Counted from the stretch's first letter, positions 1-9,573 are shown. The stretch is DNA of 64,000 nucleotides from Lacibacter sp963830845 (GCA_963830845.1 CAWHOR010000003.1:115148-179147), one strand, 5' to 3'. Program-made: numbers and translations. The notes: generated by a model from the sequence alone, not told the origin.

Positions 1-456
1 GTACTTCATTTCTGCAAACAGGTAAATATCCTGTTGTAAAACTGTATGCTTACCAACAAAAAGTGAGCGGAGGTGCCAATTTCTCATCCGATACAAAAGG
101 CCGTGCTGTTATGAAACAGTATGTATACCTGTTACTTCGAAACGACCGGACAATTGAAATTGAAAAATTATGGATCAATGGCAGCGAAGCAGCTGTTACA
201 ACTGAAATTGTTCAATCTCCGGTTACCGTTGAAAAGTCGATCAAGTTTGGTAATGAAGCAGCGTTTGAAACACTTGTTCCTGCTTCCGGCCATCGGGTGA
301 TGCAACTGCTATTTACAGCAAACCCCGAAGCTGAAAAAAACAATTCCATCACGTTACCGGCAATATCCGTTACTCATTGCCTATAAAGAAGATGGGAAAT
401 TATATTATCTCGGATCAAAAAGCTGGAAAACACTCAGCCCGCAAGCGAATCAGTAA
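1..456 (+). pseudogene. Left-edge gene fragment of unknown function, frameshifted near its 3' end
   Basis: The reading frame is already open at base 3 and runs to a stop at 386, so the gene begins before the window. In the +1 frame a protein-like C-terminus (with residues YPLLIAYKEDGKLYYLG) continues to a stop at 454-456. The two frames join sensibly if one A is removed from the seven-A tract at 334-340. The visible part has no domain I recognise; it is a mixed hydrophilic/beta-type sequence. The break may be a homopolymer sequencing error or a real frameshift. No function is assigned. Confidence 0.55.
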
Positions 457-541
457 ATACCCTTAGCCTTAAAACTTTTTCGGAATGAATTACGTTTATG
501 AACTGACGTAGTTTATTTTTACCATATCAATCTATTATCAC

Positions 542-1063
542 ATGAAAACAAAATGCTCATTTGTTGCTATTTTATTCATTCTCTCCCTCTCCGGCTGTAA
601 AAAACTGGGAGTTAATTTCGCTCTCAATCATCAAACTACATTTCGGATTGAAAGTTCATCACCTTTGAATCTTCCATTCGAGACGGCAACACCCGATATA
701 GCGACCAACTCTTCACAGCAATTCGAAAATAATAACACGGCCGTCAATCTTATCAAAGAAATTAAACTGAAAGAATTGAAATTGAGCATCACTAACCCAA
801 CCAACAAAACGTTCAGTTTCCTTAAGTCGGTTCAGATTTTCATATCTACTAACAACAGCGATGAAATTGAACTCGCAAGTCTTGATAATATTGCATCTAC
901 TACACAAACGATTTCACTCAACTGCACGACACAGAATTTAGATAAGTATGTAAAAGCAAGCAGCTATAAACTCCGAACAAGAGTGGTTACAAAGGAAACG
1001 TTGACACAGTCAGTTGATATCCGTACCGATCTTAAATTTAAAGTGAAAGCAGGTATCTTATAA
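542..1063 (+). CDS. Hypothetical lipoprotein, 173 aa
   Basis: A short hydrophobic signal peptide ends in a lipobox LSGC with the acylated cysteine at residue 19, followed by KK, so the mature protein should be a lipid-anchored periplasmic or outer-membrane protein. The remainder is rich in Ser, Thr and Asn and lacks a motif I recognise. It stands alone: an 85-base gap separates it from the broken upstream gene, and it converges on the thiolase gene with only about 10 bases between stops. The ATG at 542 is the only sensible start because it carries the signal peptide. Confidence 0.8.
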   Translation: MKTKCSFVAILFILSLSGCKKLGVNFALNHQTTFRIESSSPLNLPFETATPDIATNSSQQFENNNTAVNLIKEIKLKELKLSITNPTNKTFSFLKSVQIFISTNNSDEIELASLDNIASTTQTISLNCTTQNLDKYVKASSYKLRTRVVTKETLTQSVDIRTDLKFKVKAGIL

Positions 1064-1073
1064 ATAAGAAAAA

Positions 1074-2267
1074 TCACATAGCTTCATAAATAACAGCAGC
1101 ACCCTGCCCCACTCCTACGCACATCGTTGCTAATCCATATTTGCTTTTTCTTCTTTTCATTTCATGCAACAATGTTGTAGAGATACGTACACCGCTGCAA
1201 CCAAGCGGATGACCAATTGCAATGGCACCACCGTTTACATTTACTTTTTCAATGTCAAGACCGAGATCATGAATACAGGCAATGCTTTGTGAAGCAAATG
1301 CTTCATTGAGTTCGATGAGATCAAGATCACTAACGGTGAGCCCTGCCCGCTGTAATGCTTTTTGTGTTGCAGGAACCGGCCCCACACCCATGATGGATGG
1401 ATCCACTCCTGCCACAGCCATTGATTTTATTTTAGCAAAAGGCTTCAGATTATATTTCTTTACCGCTTCTTCGCTGGCTAATAACATGGCAGCAGCACCA
1501 TCATTGATACCACTTGAATTACCTGCTGTAACCGTTCCGTCGTTTGCAAAAGCAGGTTTCAGTTTTGCAAGTTGTTCAATACTTGTTTCCCGTGGATGTT
1601 CATCGCCTTCTACAACAATTACCTGCTTTCCCTGCACAGCATCAACAGGAACAATTTCACCGGCCCATTTGCCCGCAGCTTTCGCTGCTGCATATTTTGC
1701 CTGGCTTTCCAATGCAAACTGATCCTGTGCAAGCCGTGAAATATTCCACTGCTTCGCCACATTTTCTGCCGTTTCACCCATGCTGTACGGATGATATAAT
1801 TCAGAAAGCCGTGAGTTCAAAAAACGCCAGCCAAGTGTCGTGTCGTAGAGTTCTGCTTTACGTCCAAAAGCGTCCGCTTGTTTCGGCATAACAAATGGCG
1901 CACGACTCATACTTTCAACACCACCTGCGATCATCAATTCAGCATCACCATTAGCAATAGCCCTTGCACTATCCATGATCGCCTGCAAACCGCTTGCACA
2001 CAAACGGTTTACAGTGTTACCGGCAACCGTTACGGGTAAGCCAGCAAGGAGCGCCGCCATTCGGGCCACATTGCGGTTATCTTCTCCACTTTGATTTGCC
2101 GCACCGGCAATTACTTCTTCAATTGCATTTACATCAATAGATGCATTGCGTTGTACCAATGCTTTAATGACATGAGCAAGCAGATCGTCGGGGCGAACAG
2201 TGGCTAAAACGCCGCCGTATCTGCCGATGGGCGTGCGGATGCAATCGATAATGTAAACTGGGTTCAT
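1074..2267 (-). CDS. pcaF: Thiolase, 3-oxoadipyl-CoA/acetyl-CoA acyltransferase type
   Basis: Full-length (397 aa) thiolase that cleaves or forms 3-oxoacyl-CoA. The nucleophilic Cys is at residue 90 in NRLCASGLQ; the C-terminal half carries GGAIAIGHPLGCSG with the catalytic His, and MCVGVGQG with the second active-site Cys. The opening RTPIGRYGG and the block GEDNRNVARMA strongly resemble the 3-oxoadipyl-CoA thiolases PcaF/PaaJ, but no other aromatic-degradation genes are nearby, so a general beta-oxidation role is also possible. A TACATTTG box on the same strand lies at 2291-2284, about 17 bases before the ATG. It diverges from rlmN. Confidence 0.87.
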   Translation of the reverse strand: MNPVYIIDCIRTPIGRYGGVLATVRPDDLLAHVIKALVQRNASIDVNAIEEVIAGAANQSGEDNRNVARMAALLAGLPVTVAGNTVNRLCASGLQAIMDSARAIANGDAELMIAGGVESMSRAPFVMPKQADAFGRKAELYDTTLGWRFLNSRLSELYHPYSMGETAENVAKQWNISRLAQDQFALESQAKYAAAKAAGKWAGEIVPVDAVQGKQVIVVEGDEHPRETSIEQLAKLKPAFANDGTVTAGNSSGINDGAAAMLLASEEAVKKYNLKPFAKIKSMAVAGVDPSIMGVGPVPATQKALQRAGLTVSDLDLIELNEAFASQSIACIHDLGLDIEKVNVNGGAIAIGHPLGCSGVRISTTLLHEMKRRKSKYGLATMCVGVGQGAAVIYEAM

Positions 2268-2283
2268 ATGTAATTATAAAAGC

Positions 2284-2329
2284 CAAATGTAAAGAACTCA
2301 ATTCAATCCATTTTTGCTTTGTACCTTTG
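2284..2329. promoter_or_regulatory. Divergent Bacteroidota-type promoters for thiolase and rlmN
   Basis: On the minus strand TACATTTG (2291-2284) precedes the thiolase start at 2267. On the plus strand TACCTTTG (2322-2329) lies only five bases before the rlmN ATG at 2335. Both match the TAnnTTTG -7 consensus of Bacteroidota. The plus-strand spacing implies a leaderless or nearly leaderless rlmN transcript. Confidence 0.65.
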
Positions 2330-2334
2330 CCGCT

Positions 2335-3393
2335 ATGCAAGTAGCGAACGAGCGAAATATCCGCCACTTAAGTCTTGAAGAAATCACGAATTTCTTCGAA
2401 AGCATGGGGGAAAAGAAATTCAGGGCAAAACAGGTGTACGAATGGCTTTGGCAGAAACATGCCCACAGCTTTGCCGACATGACCAATCTCAGCAAAGAAC
2501 TCCGTCAAAAACTCGGCGAAACATTTACACTTCCGGCTTTGGCGGTTGATGCCACTCAATATTCGGCCGATGGTACCGTGAAGTCAAGATTCCGCACACA
2601 TGAAGGTCATTTGGTGGAAGGTGTATTGATCCCAACCGATGAACGCAAAACTGCTTGCGTTTCCTCGCAGATAGGTTGTTCACTCAGTTGTAAATTTTGC
2701 GCCACTGGTTATATTGACCGGAAACGTAATCTCAATTACGATGAGATCTACGATGAAGTGGTACTAATCAATCAGCAAAGTGAACGTGTATATGAAAAGA
2801 AACTGACCAATATTGTGTTTATGGGCATGGGCGAACCTTTGCTCAACTATAAAAATGTATTAAAGGCCATTGAAAAAATTACGTCACCTGATGGGTTGGG
2901 CATGAGCCCACGTCGCATTACTGTCTCAACTGCAGGTGTCGCAAAACAGATCAGGCAATTGGGTGATGATGAAGTGCGTTTTAAACTGGCGCTTTCTTTA
3001 CATGCCGCAACCGATGAGAAGCGTCATGAGATCATGCCTATCAATGATACCAACAATATCAAATCATTGATCGAAGCATTGAATCATTTCTACAAGAAAA
3101 CGGGAAATCAGATAACGTTTGAATATATCCTCTTCAAAGATTTTAATGATTCACTGAAAGATGCAGATGAGTTGATAAAAATTTACCGACAGGTGCCTGC
3201 AGATCTTATCAATATCATTGAATACAATCCGATTGATATGGCGAAGTTTCAAAAACCTGATGAAGAGGTAACCAATAAATTCATGGCGTACTTGGAAAAG
3301 CATAAAGTAAATGCTCGCTTAAGAAGAAGCCGTGGTAAAGATATTGATGCCGCCTGCGGACAATTGGCAAATAAAGAAGGTTTGAATACTTAA
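2335..3393 (+). CDS. rlmN: 23S rRNA (adenine(2503)-C(2))-methyltransferase, radical SAM
   Basis: RlmN methylates A2503 of 23S rRNA (and A37 of some tRNAs) using a radical SAM mechanism with a covalent Cys intermediate. The protein is 352 aa from the ATG at 2335. The [4Fe-4S] cluster motif CSLSCKFC places cysteines at residues 115, 119 and 122, and the conserved C-terminal DAACGQL supplies the methyl-carrier Cys at about 341. The GMGEP motif for SAM binding is present. I prefer 2335 over an ATG at 2314 because the -7 box TACCTTTG lies between them. Family assignment is secure. Confidence 0.95.
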   Translation: MQVANERNIRHLSLEEITNFFESMGEKKFRAKQVYEWLWQKHAHSFADMTNLSKELRQKLGETFTLPALAVDATQYSADGTVKSRFRTHEGHLVEGVLIPTDERKTACVSSQIGCSLSCKFCATGYIDRKRNLNYDEIYDEVVLINQQSERVYEKKLTNIVFMGMGEPLLNYKNVLKAIEKITSPDGLGMSPRRITVSTAGVAKQIRQLGDDEVRFKLALSLHAATDEKRHEIMPINDTNNIKSLIEALNHFYKKTGNQITFEYILFKDFNDSLKDADELIKIYRQVPADLINIIEYNPIDMAKFQKPDEEVTNKFMAYLEKHKVNARLRRSRGKDIDAACGQLANKEGLNT

Positions 3394-3424
3394 CCGATTT
3401 TCACAAAAAATATATTGATAAAAC

Positions 3425-3449
3425 GAGCCCCACAGTTTTTGCGGGGCTC
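3425..3449 (-). terminator. Intrinsic terminator for the 3476-6361 gene
   Basis: GAGCCCC/GGGGCTC stem followed on the minus strand by GTTTTAT. It sits just past the stop of the beta-barrel gene and between convergent genes, so it may also end the rlmN transcript. Confidence 0.7.
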
Positions 3450-3475
3450 TGTATTGAGACGTGATGCTATTCTGA

Positions 3476-6361
3476 CTAAAGTCTGTTCCGGCCGGCAGGC
3501 GGTCTGCCCCCAGCTCCATTTGCCGCAGGTCGACGCCCACCTGTTGCTCCACCAAACTTGCGGGGAAAGTATGAAATGGTCAGCATGTAAAATTGTTGCA
3601 GTCCATTGGTAACAGTAGTGGTGATGGTGTTATTACTTGAACCGATATTGATGTTTTGGTTTTGGCGTAAGATATCCATTGCTGAAAGTTTTGCCTCCAA
3701 TTGTTTGGCTTTGAAAAAGCGATAGCTGATAAACGCATTCCAAAGTGCCGAGCTTTGACTGGTTGTATTATTCTTTACATAATTCAACGTATTGCTGAAC
3801 GTCATATCCTTCGGATACTGAAGATTAATATTTGCACCAGTTACATAGTTGGTGTTTTTGAAGGACCGAAGGTTGACGCCGGTTTGTATACTGTTACTCA
3901 TATTCACCCCTTGTGAAACGGAGAAGTTCACAATTTCACCCAATGCAAAATAAATGCGCAGTGAGTTGTTGATATTCTGCGAACGGGAAACCGAGAAAAT
4001 ATCATCAATATAATTGGGCGACTGACTGTTGTTGATCGATCCGTTGTAAGAAAACTGCAACACATTTTTTTTGTTCAAACGTATAGATGTGTTGATGTTA
4101 CCACCGATGTTCCAGTTTCTTCTTCCATCAATATTGATCAGGTAAATATTTTTCCGTCCAAGATCATCGTAAAAACTACTATCAGCAACATCAGCTTTTA
4201 CAATACCAACATTACCATTCAATCCAAAATTAACATCTGCTTTCCTGTTTCTGTTATTGCCTCTGTTGTAAGTAAAATTTACTCCAAAGTTATTTGAACT
4301 GGATGGAGTTAAAAACGCATTCCCATAATTGAACGAATAAAGATTGGCACTATCAATAATTGGGAACAATTGATCAAGGCCGGGTATTGAATAACTTTTA
4401 TTGTGAGAAACATTTGCAATAATATTAAAGCCATTTGCTTTTTGGTAATAGTAATTCAGGCTTGTGTTTGGCGTAAAGAATGAAAAATTCCGGTTCAAAT
4501 TCCGTTTGCTGAAATTCGACTGATCTTTCTCCCATAAAAACTGTGCACCAAGATTTGTAGAAATGGTAATGGCACGGGTATAACGATTCGATAATCGTTT
4601 TGTAAACGATTTCGATAGATTCAGTGCCGGCTCTTCGCTTACCCTGTTGTGTTTATGCAGATTGGTGATGCTTGTATTGGGTGTAAAGAATTTACCAACA
4701 GAATCGAAATCACTTACATTATACTGTAAGTCAGATTGGTTAACGGAAAGATTATTTGTAAGCCGGATATTGATATTCCAGAGATTATTACTGCCAAACA
4801 GCAATCGCTTTAACGCATTGTATGTAACATTCACTGAGTTATTCCAATTGCTGGAATTAGTTTTATAGAGACGGTTAAAGGAGGTGTTTCGTGCAGGGTC
4901 CTCAAAACTCTCAAAATCACTCAACGAGCTGCGTACACTTTCACTTTCACTGTAATTTGTATTGTAACGCAACGAAAAGCTTTTCAGGTTTCGTTCGTCG
5001 CTATCCTTGTTTAAAAAGTTAGCGCTCATATTTACGTTACGTGTTTTCGTTTGCGCTTCAGACGATTCATTGCTTTCGCTAACAAGACCCTTGCCCTCTC
5101 TTTCAGTAATCGTAGATGAAGCAGAGCTGGTTGTGCCTTTGTTGTCTGTTACGCTTGCACGGACATTCAGGTCTTTATCAGCATCCCGCTTATTATAACT
5201 TACTGTAAACGTTCTTGCATCATTTTCCTGAACCGTAGTCCGCAAATTCGATTTGAAAAATGAACTGCCACCTACACTCGTAATTGCATCCGACTGAGAA
5301 TTGATATTCGTCAAGCTTCCTCTTCCGGTAACATCAAAATTCAACTGGTTCGCAAGTTGATTATTGGTAGTTTCAAGAAAACTGTGTTGCACATTCGCTC
5401 CAAGAAAATAAATTTTACTAATCCCTCTTCCTCCAAAATTTGCCACATACCTGTTGCGTGGATTAAAACTCCTGAAAGTGGTTTCGCCTAATAAGGATTG
5501 CAGATCCTCCACACTTTTATTGATGTTATTTGTAGCACCACCTAAACCAAGTCTTGTTTTTTTATTGTAAGCCTGTAAGCCAAAATCTGCTTCAAATCGT
5601 TTATCAGTACCAATACCCGCACCGCCTTTTCCAAAATAACCACGCTTCTTATCTTCCTTCAACTTAATATTCATCGTGAGTAACGAATCTGCCGGCGTTC
5701 GTTCTGCTGCGGTTTTCGTTCGGTCTTCCTCTCTATATACTTGAATTTTTTCAATTGCATTTTTTGGAAGATTCTGCGTGGCGATAGAAGGATCGTTTCC
5801 GAAGAATGGTTTCCCGTCTACAAACACATTGGTTACCTGCTTCCCGTTTACAGTGATAGTGCCATCGCCCCACAGCGTAATACCCGGCACTTTCCGTAAC
5901 ATATCTTCCACCACTGCATTCGAATCGAGCTTGAACGCAGCCGGATTTATTTCCAACGTATCGCCATTCATACGAATCGGCAATACGGCTTCAATAACGA
6001 TCTCACCAAGATTTTTAAAATTAGTACCCAGTTGAATGGAACCAAAATTATAAAAGGGTTGAAGACTATCAAGTTTGATGATTTTTGAAAATGATCCGTA
6101 CCCTGATGACGTGAGACTGATCAGCAACGGAACATTCATCGGTAATTTTTGAAAATTAAATTCACCCGATGTATTCGTCAACTGATAGTTCAATAAAGTA
6201 GAATCACTTTTTTTATACACGAGCACCGTTACTGATTCAAGTGCATAATCGTTCGCAGAATCTTTTACAACTCCCGTAACCGATCCACTTACAACATCTG
6301 CTTTCTCCTGCGAAAAAGCAAGGCACGGAAGTAGCAACAGGAGAATAGTTAGTCGTTTCAT
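3476..6361 (-). CDS. Outer membrane beta-barrel protein with carboxypeptidase-regulatory-like plug region
   Basis: A 961-aa exported protein. Residues 1-17 form a signal peptide (MKRLTILLLLLPCLAFS). Residues ~25-120 resemble a CarboxypepD_reg-like beta-sandwich, and ~120-215 a TonB-plug-like segment (VVEDMLRKVPGITLWGDG, with NGKQVTNVFVDGKPFF). The rest is a long Asn/Ser-rich, Tyr-poor beta-strand pattern typical of the OMP_b-brl_3 family, relatives of TonB-dependent receptors. The C-terminus is an unusual Gly/Arg/Pro-rich tail after residue ~935. Its ATG overlaps the stop of the upstream beta-propeller gene by four bases (ATGA), so the two are translationally coupled. Cargo is unknown. Not a clear SusC: no SusD gene follows. 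Confidence 0.85.
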   Translation of the reverse strand: MKRLTILLLLLPCLAFSQEKADVVSGSVTGVVKDSANDYALESVTVLVYKKSDSTLLNYQLTNTSGEFNFQKLPMNVPLLISLTSSGYGSFSKIIKLDSLQPFYNFGSIQLGTNFKNLGEIVIEAVLPIRMNGDTLEINPAAFKLDSNAVVEDMLRKVPGITLWGDGTITVNGKQVTNVFVDGKPFFGNDPSIATQNLPKNAIEKIQVYREEDRTKTAAERTPADSLLTMNIKLKEDKKRGYFGKGGAGIGTDKRFEADFGLQAYNKKTRLGLGGATNNINKSVEDLQSLLGETTFRSFNPRNRYVANFGGRGISKIYFLGANVQHSFLETTNNQLANQLNFDVTGRGSLTNINSQSDAITSVGGSSFFKSNLRTTVQENDARTFTVSYNKRDADKDLNVRASVTDNKGTTSSASSTITEREGKGLVSESNESSEAQTKTRNVNMSANFLNKDSDERNLKSFSLRYNTNYSESESVRSSLSDFESFEDPARNTSFNRLYKTNSSNWNNSVNVTYNALKRLLFGSNNLWNINIRLTNNLSVNQSDLQYNVSDFDSVGKFFTPNTSITNLHKHNRVSEEPALNLSKSFTKRLSNRYTRAITISTNLGAQFLWEKDQSNFSKRNLNRNFSFFTPNTSLNYYYQKANGFNIIANVSHNKSYSIPGLDQLFPIIDSANLYSFNYGNAFLTPSSSNNFGVNFTYNRGNNRNRKADVNFGLNGNVGIVKADVADSSFYDDLGRKNIYLINIDGRRNWNIGGNINTSIRLNKKNVLQFSYNGSINNSQSPNYIDDIFSVSRSQNINNSLRIYFALGEIVNFSVSQGVNMSNSIQTGVNLRSFKNTNYVTGANINLQYPKDMTFSNTLNYVKNNTTSQSSALWNAFISYRFFKAKQLEAKLSAMDILRQNQNINIGSSNNTITTTVTNGLQQFYMLTISYFPRKFGGATGGRRPAANGAGGRPPAGRNRL

Positions 6362-7596
6362 TTGGTTTTGGCTGATGGTTTCAGAATAATGATCACCGGA
6401 TTGGATGATGGTTTACTCTTTTCAAAATAAGTATTCAAAACTTCTGAGTACACCGGGTTTCTGTGTTTCTCTGCATCTCTTGATCGAAACATAGCATCGG
6501 AAGAAATACTGCTGTACAGGGTTGTATTGTCGTGGTACTGAATACCCCAACCCATTACAGGAAGGAATGCATTTGTACTGTCTGCAGAAATTTTATTGAT
6601 GTTATAAAAACGGTTGCTGTTTTTATCAAACAAAAAACGGCGGTCACGTTTTTGATAATCCAGTGAGAAAAATAAATAGTCCTGAATGGGTACAATCCCA
6701 TTGATGCGCCATACATATCCCGGATTCAGTTGCTTGTAACTACGCAATTCGTTTCGACTGAAATCAGTTGTAAAAAAAGTTTTAGGCACTGTATTCTCAA
6801 ACGGTAGTACAAAATTGTAGAGAGCTGTTACACTATCAACAGTTAATTGATAAATAGAATAATAATAAGGCCTTGTAAAGAACAATGTACCTGGTTTACC
6901 GGCATTAAAAAACTCAATGTTTCCCGGATCAGCTAAATAAGATGATGTACGTTTAGCAAACGGAAAATAAGCGCCGGTGGTTTTGCTTCCGTCAGATAAT
7001 TTTAATTCATAGTCAACGGAATCCTTTGCACCTTTATCAGCCAGTACCATACTGTATGCCCATTGATCGGGGGCCAGATAAATTGGATTGGTCATTGAAA
7101 TTGTAAACCGGGGAACTTCTGTGATCGCTTCTTTCTCAATATCAGCAAGGCTATAAAAAACTGATCGTCCGTATTTCATACTGCTTCTTGCAAACGGATT
7201 TCGAACCAGTTCATCCCGCTCCTGTTCGGTTGGCCGGTAGTTTCGATTGATCTGCAACAAATAAAGAGCATTCTCTTTTTCCATCAATTGCATGGATGTG
7301 ATCGTGTACTTATCGTCTTTATATTTTTTAATAAACTTGCCTGCCTTATCAAAAAAATAAAGTCCTTGAGTGTCGAAATCAAAAATGATGAAATATTGCT
7401 GCGTTACCACCAGTCGGCTAATTTGCCCGAACAGACTTTGTTTGGTGGTTTCAAGCGGGATGTAGGTAATATTTTCAAACAACCTTGATGCCGGTGCACC
7501 CATCGTGGAGGCAGGGTCGAAATAAAGGGTTTTCGGTGTTTGCCCGGCCATCACATCAGCCATCAATAAAAAAAGGGCAACGAGTACATGCTTCAT
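6358..7596 (-). CDS. 6-bladed beta-propeller exported protein
   Basis: 412 aa with a signal peptide (MKHVLVALFLLMADVMAGQ). The pattern of repeated blade-like segments, such as FDKAGKFIKKYKDD, and the closing NPVIIILK match the Bacteroidota 6-bladed beta-propeller family (PF17170-like), exported proteins of poorly known role that often sit beside outer-membrane transporters. It is the first gene of a two-gene operon; its TGA overlaps the ATG of the downstream beta-barrel gene. A periplasmic or surface partner role for that barrel is inference from coupling. ATG at 7596 supplies the signal peptide. Confidence 0.8.
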   Translation of the reverse strand: MKHVLVALFLLMADVMAGQTPKTLYFDPASTMGAPASRLFENITYIPLETTKQSLFGQISRLVVTQQYFIIFDFDTQGLYFFDKAGKFIKKYKDDKYTITSMQLMEKENALYLLQINRNYRPTEQERDELVRNPFARSSMKYGRSVFYSLADIEKEAITEVPRFTISMTNPIYLAPDQWAYSMVLADKGAKDSVDYELKLSDGSKTTGAYFPFAKRTSSYLADPGNIEFFNAGKPGTLFFTRPYYYSIYQLTVDSVTALYNFVLPFENTVPKTFFTTDFSRNELRSYKQLNPGYVWRINGIVPIQDYLFFSLDYQKRDRRFLFDKNSNRFYNINKISADSTNAFLPVMGWGIQYHDNTTLYSSISSDAMFRSRDAEKHRNPVYSEVLNTYFEKSKPSSNPVIIILKPSAKTK

Positions 7597-7805
7597 AGAT
7601 CAGTTTGACGAGTTGTTTCAAAAATTCCTGCAATATAATTTTTGAAATGCAGGAGGCTGCCTTATCAATGGATGAACGGTTGTGCAACCGTTTGGTCAGC
7701 AACAGATCTCTGCTTCAGCGCCAGGAAAGAATGGTCGAAAAACTAATGATTGTTTATCGTTCCTGCCTTCAACGCAACACATTTCCTGCCCTAGCACATT
7801 TCAGT

Positions 7806-7813
7806 TATCTTTG
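7806..7813 (+). promoter_or_regulatory. -7 box TATCTTTG upstream of rluB
   Basis: Perfect TAnnTTTG match followed by GC. The ATG at 7851 lies 37 bases downstream, which rules against upstream starts at 7605 to 7650 because they precede the promoter. Confidence 0.6.
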
Positions 7814-7850
7814 CGATTCATCCTGTTGCAAAACAGCAAATTCAACAAAT

Positions 7851-8861
7851 ATGGCAAAAAGCAGCTTCGGCAATTTTCAAAGTCAGAAAACCAACGCACA
7901 AAAGAAAGAAGAGTTCCGCCAGGAAAAGAAAAAGGCAAGAACAGAAAAGAACGAATATTTTGCCAAAAAGAAAGCAGAAGAAAACAGCTACCGGGCACAG
8001 GACACACGCATAAAGAAAAAAGATGGCCCTGCAACGCCTGCCAAAGCACAAACTCCAGCTCAACCTGTTACATTCAAACGTGAAAATACAACTGGCGAAA
8101 TGCCATTGAATAAATACCTGGCACATTGCGATGTGTGCAGCCGCAGAGAAGCAGCCGAGGTGATCAAGAAAGGAACGGTTGTAGTAAACGGAACGGTGAT
8201 CACCGAACCCGGCCATAAAGTAACCGATAAAGACGAGGTGAAAGTAAACGGCAAAAAGATCAGCATTCAAAAAGAACTCGTTTACATATTACTCAATAAG
8301 CCAAAAGACTACATTACCACCTCCGAAGATCCACAAGGAAGAAGAACGATTATGGATTTGATGAGAGGTGTGTCAACGCAACGGATCTATCCGGTTGGTC
8401 GATTAGATAGAAACACCACTGGTGTCCTACTCCTCACAAATGATGGAGAACTCACTCAAAAACTATCGCATCCCAGTTACCAGGTAAAAAAAGTGTACGA
8501 AGTAACATTGGACAAAAATCTGGAGAAACGTGATTTTGAAAAATTATTAAGTGGTGTTACACTGGAAGATGGGTTTATTGCTCCTGATGCATTGGGTTAT
8601 GCCGATCCAAAAAATAAAAAAATAATTGGTATTGAAATTCACAGTGGACGTAACCGCATTGTACGCCGCATGTTTGAATCACTAGGTTATGATGTAAAAG
8701 GACTGGATCGTGTTATGTTCGGAAATCTTACAAAGAAAAATGTGGACCGAAGTAAGTGGCGTTATCTCAACGAAAAAGAAGTGCGTTTGCTGAAGTTCCT
8801 CAACAAGTCGTTTGTAAAAAAGAAAGAAGAAAAAAATGGCAAGAACAGAGATGAAGAATAA
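7851..8861 (+). CDS. rluB: Pseudouridine synthase, RsuA/RluB/E/F family, with long basic N-terminal extension
   Basis: 336 aa from the ATG at 7851. Residues 1-80 form a Lys/Gln/Glu-rich low-complexity extension. An S4 RNA-binding domain follows (~84-140: MPLNKYLAHCDVCSRREA), then the catalytic domain with VGRLDRNTTG (catalytic Asp ~186) and SGRNRIVRRMFE. The family isomerises uridine in rRNA; RluB is the best match in Bacteroidota, with 23S U2605 the presumed target. The gene overlaps the start of a second pseudouridine synthase by 26 bases. The basic extension is common in Bacteroidota homologues and may bind rRNA (inference). Confidence 0.87.
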   Translation: MAKSSFGNFQSQKTNAQKKEEFRQEKKKARTEKNEYFAKKKAEENSYRAQDTRIKKKDGPATPAKAQTPAQPVTFKRENTTGEMPLNKYLAHCDVCSRREAAEVIKKGTVVVNGTVITEPGHKVTDKDEVKVNGKKISIQKELVYILLNKPKDYITTSEDPQGRRTIMDLMRGVSTQRIYPVGRLDRNTTGVLLLTNDGELTQKLSHPSYQVKKVYEVTLDKNLEKRDFEKLLSGVTLEDGFIAPDALGYADPKNKKIIGIEIHSGRNRIVRRMFESLGYDVKGLDRVMFGNLTKKNVDRSKWRYLNEKEVRLLKFLNKSFVKKKEEKNGKNRDEE

Positions 8862-9573
8862 AGTGGAGATCATTGCCGAAACAGATCATTGGATCGCACT
8901 GAACAAACCATCGGGTTTACTGTCGATACCTGACCGCATGCAAAGCGAACCATCGTTGAAAGATTGGTTGAATGAAAAATACGGGAAAGTATGGATCGTT
9001 CACCGGCTGGATAAATTCACAAGCGGTTTGATTGTATTTGCCAAAGATGAGGAAACACACAAACTGTTGTCGAAGCAATTTGAAGATCGTACGGTAGAGA
9101 AATTTTATCTGGGATTGGTGAATGGTATTTTGATGAATAAAGAAGGAAGTGTGGATGCGCCTATTATGGAACACTCTGTAAAAAAAGGCACGTACGTTAT
9201 CAATACAAAAGGCAAAGCTTCACTTACTGATTACAAGGTATTGGAAGAACATGGACAATATTCCTGGTTGCAATTTCAAATTCATACAGGACGTACACAC
9301 CAGATACGTGTACATATGAAACATATCGGCCATCCCATTTTGTGCGATGATGTGTACGGAAGCACAGCACCTATTTTACTTTCTTCCATCAAACGGAAAA
9401 AATTCAAATTAGCAAAGGCTGAAGATGAGGAACGACCTTTACTAAATCGACTTGCTTTACATGCGTGGAAACTTTCGTTTGGAAACACTGATGGCGGAAG
9501 AGTTGAACTGGAGGCGCCGGTTTCAAAAGATCTGAAAGCATTGTTACAGCAATTTGAAAAATGGATCAAGTAA
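8836..9573 (+). CDS. RluA-family pseudouridine synthase
   Basis: 245 aa. Carries VHRLDKFTSGL, the RluA-family signature with catalytic Asp at ~59, and GRTHQIRVHM plus the DDVYG block. The S4 domain seen in RluC/D is absent, so this is a short TruC/RluA-like enzyme acting on tRNA or rRNA; the substrate cannot be told from sequence. The ATG at 8836 lies inside the rluB 3' end; an alternative ATG at 8851 would remove five residues and still overlap. The two genes are probably co-transcribed and ended by the terminator near 9640. Confidence 0.85.
   Translation: MARTEMKNKVEIIAETDHWIALNKPSGLLSIPDRMQSEPSLKDWLNEKYGKVWIVHRLDKFTSGLIVFAKDEETHKLLSKQFEDRTVEKFYLGLVNGILMNKEGSVDAPIMEHSVKKGTYVINTKGKASLTDYKVLEEHGQYSWLQFQIHTGRTHQIRVHMKHIGHPILCDDVYGSTAPILLSSIKRKKFKLAKAEDEERPLLNRLALHAWKLSFGNTDGGRVELEAPVSKDLKALLQQFEKWIK

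Noticed and set aside
1282..1891. Plus-strand frames antisense to the thiolase gene
   Set aside because: Shadow frames without domain, promoter or ribosome signal; the thiolase on the opposite strand is secure.
7605..7850. Longer start for the RluB gene
   Set aside because: The -7 box at 7806-7813 lies downstream of it and the extra residues have no counterpart in the family.
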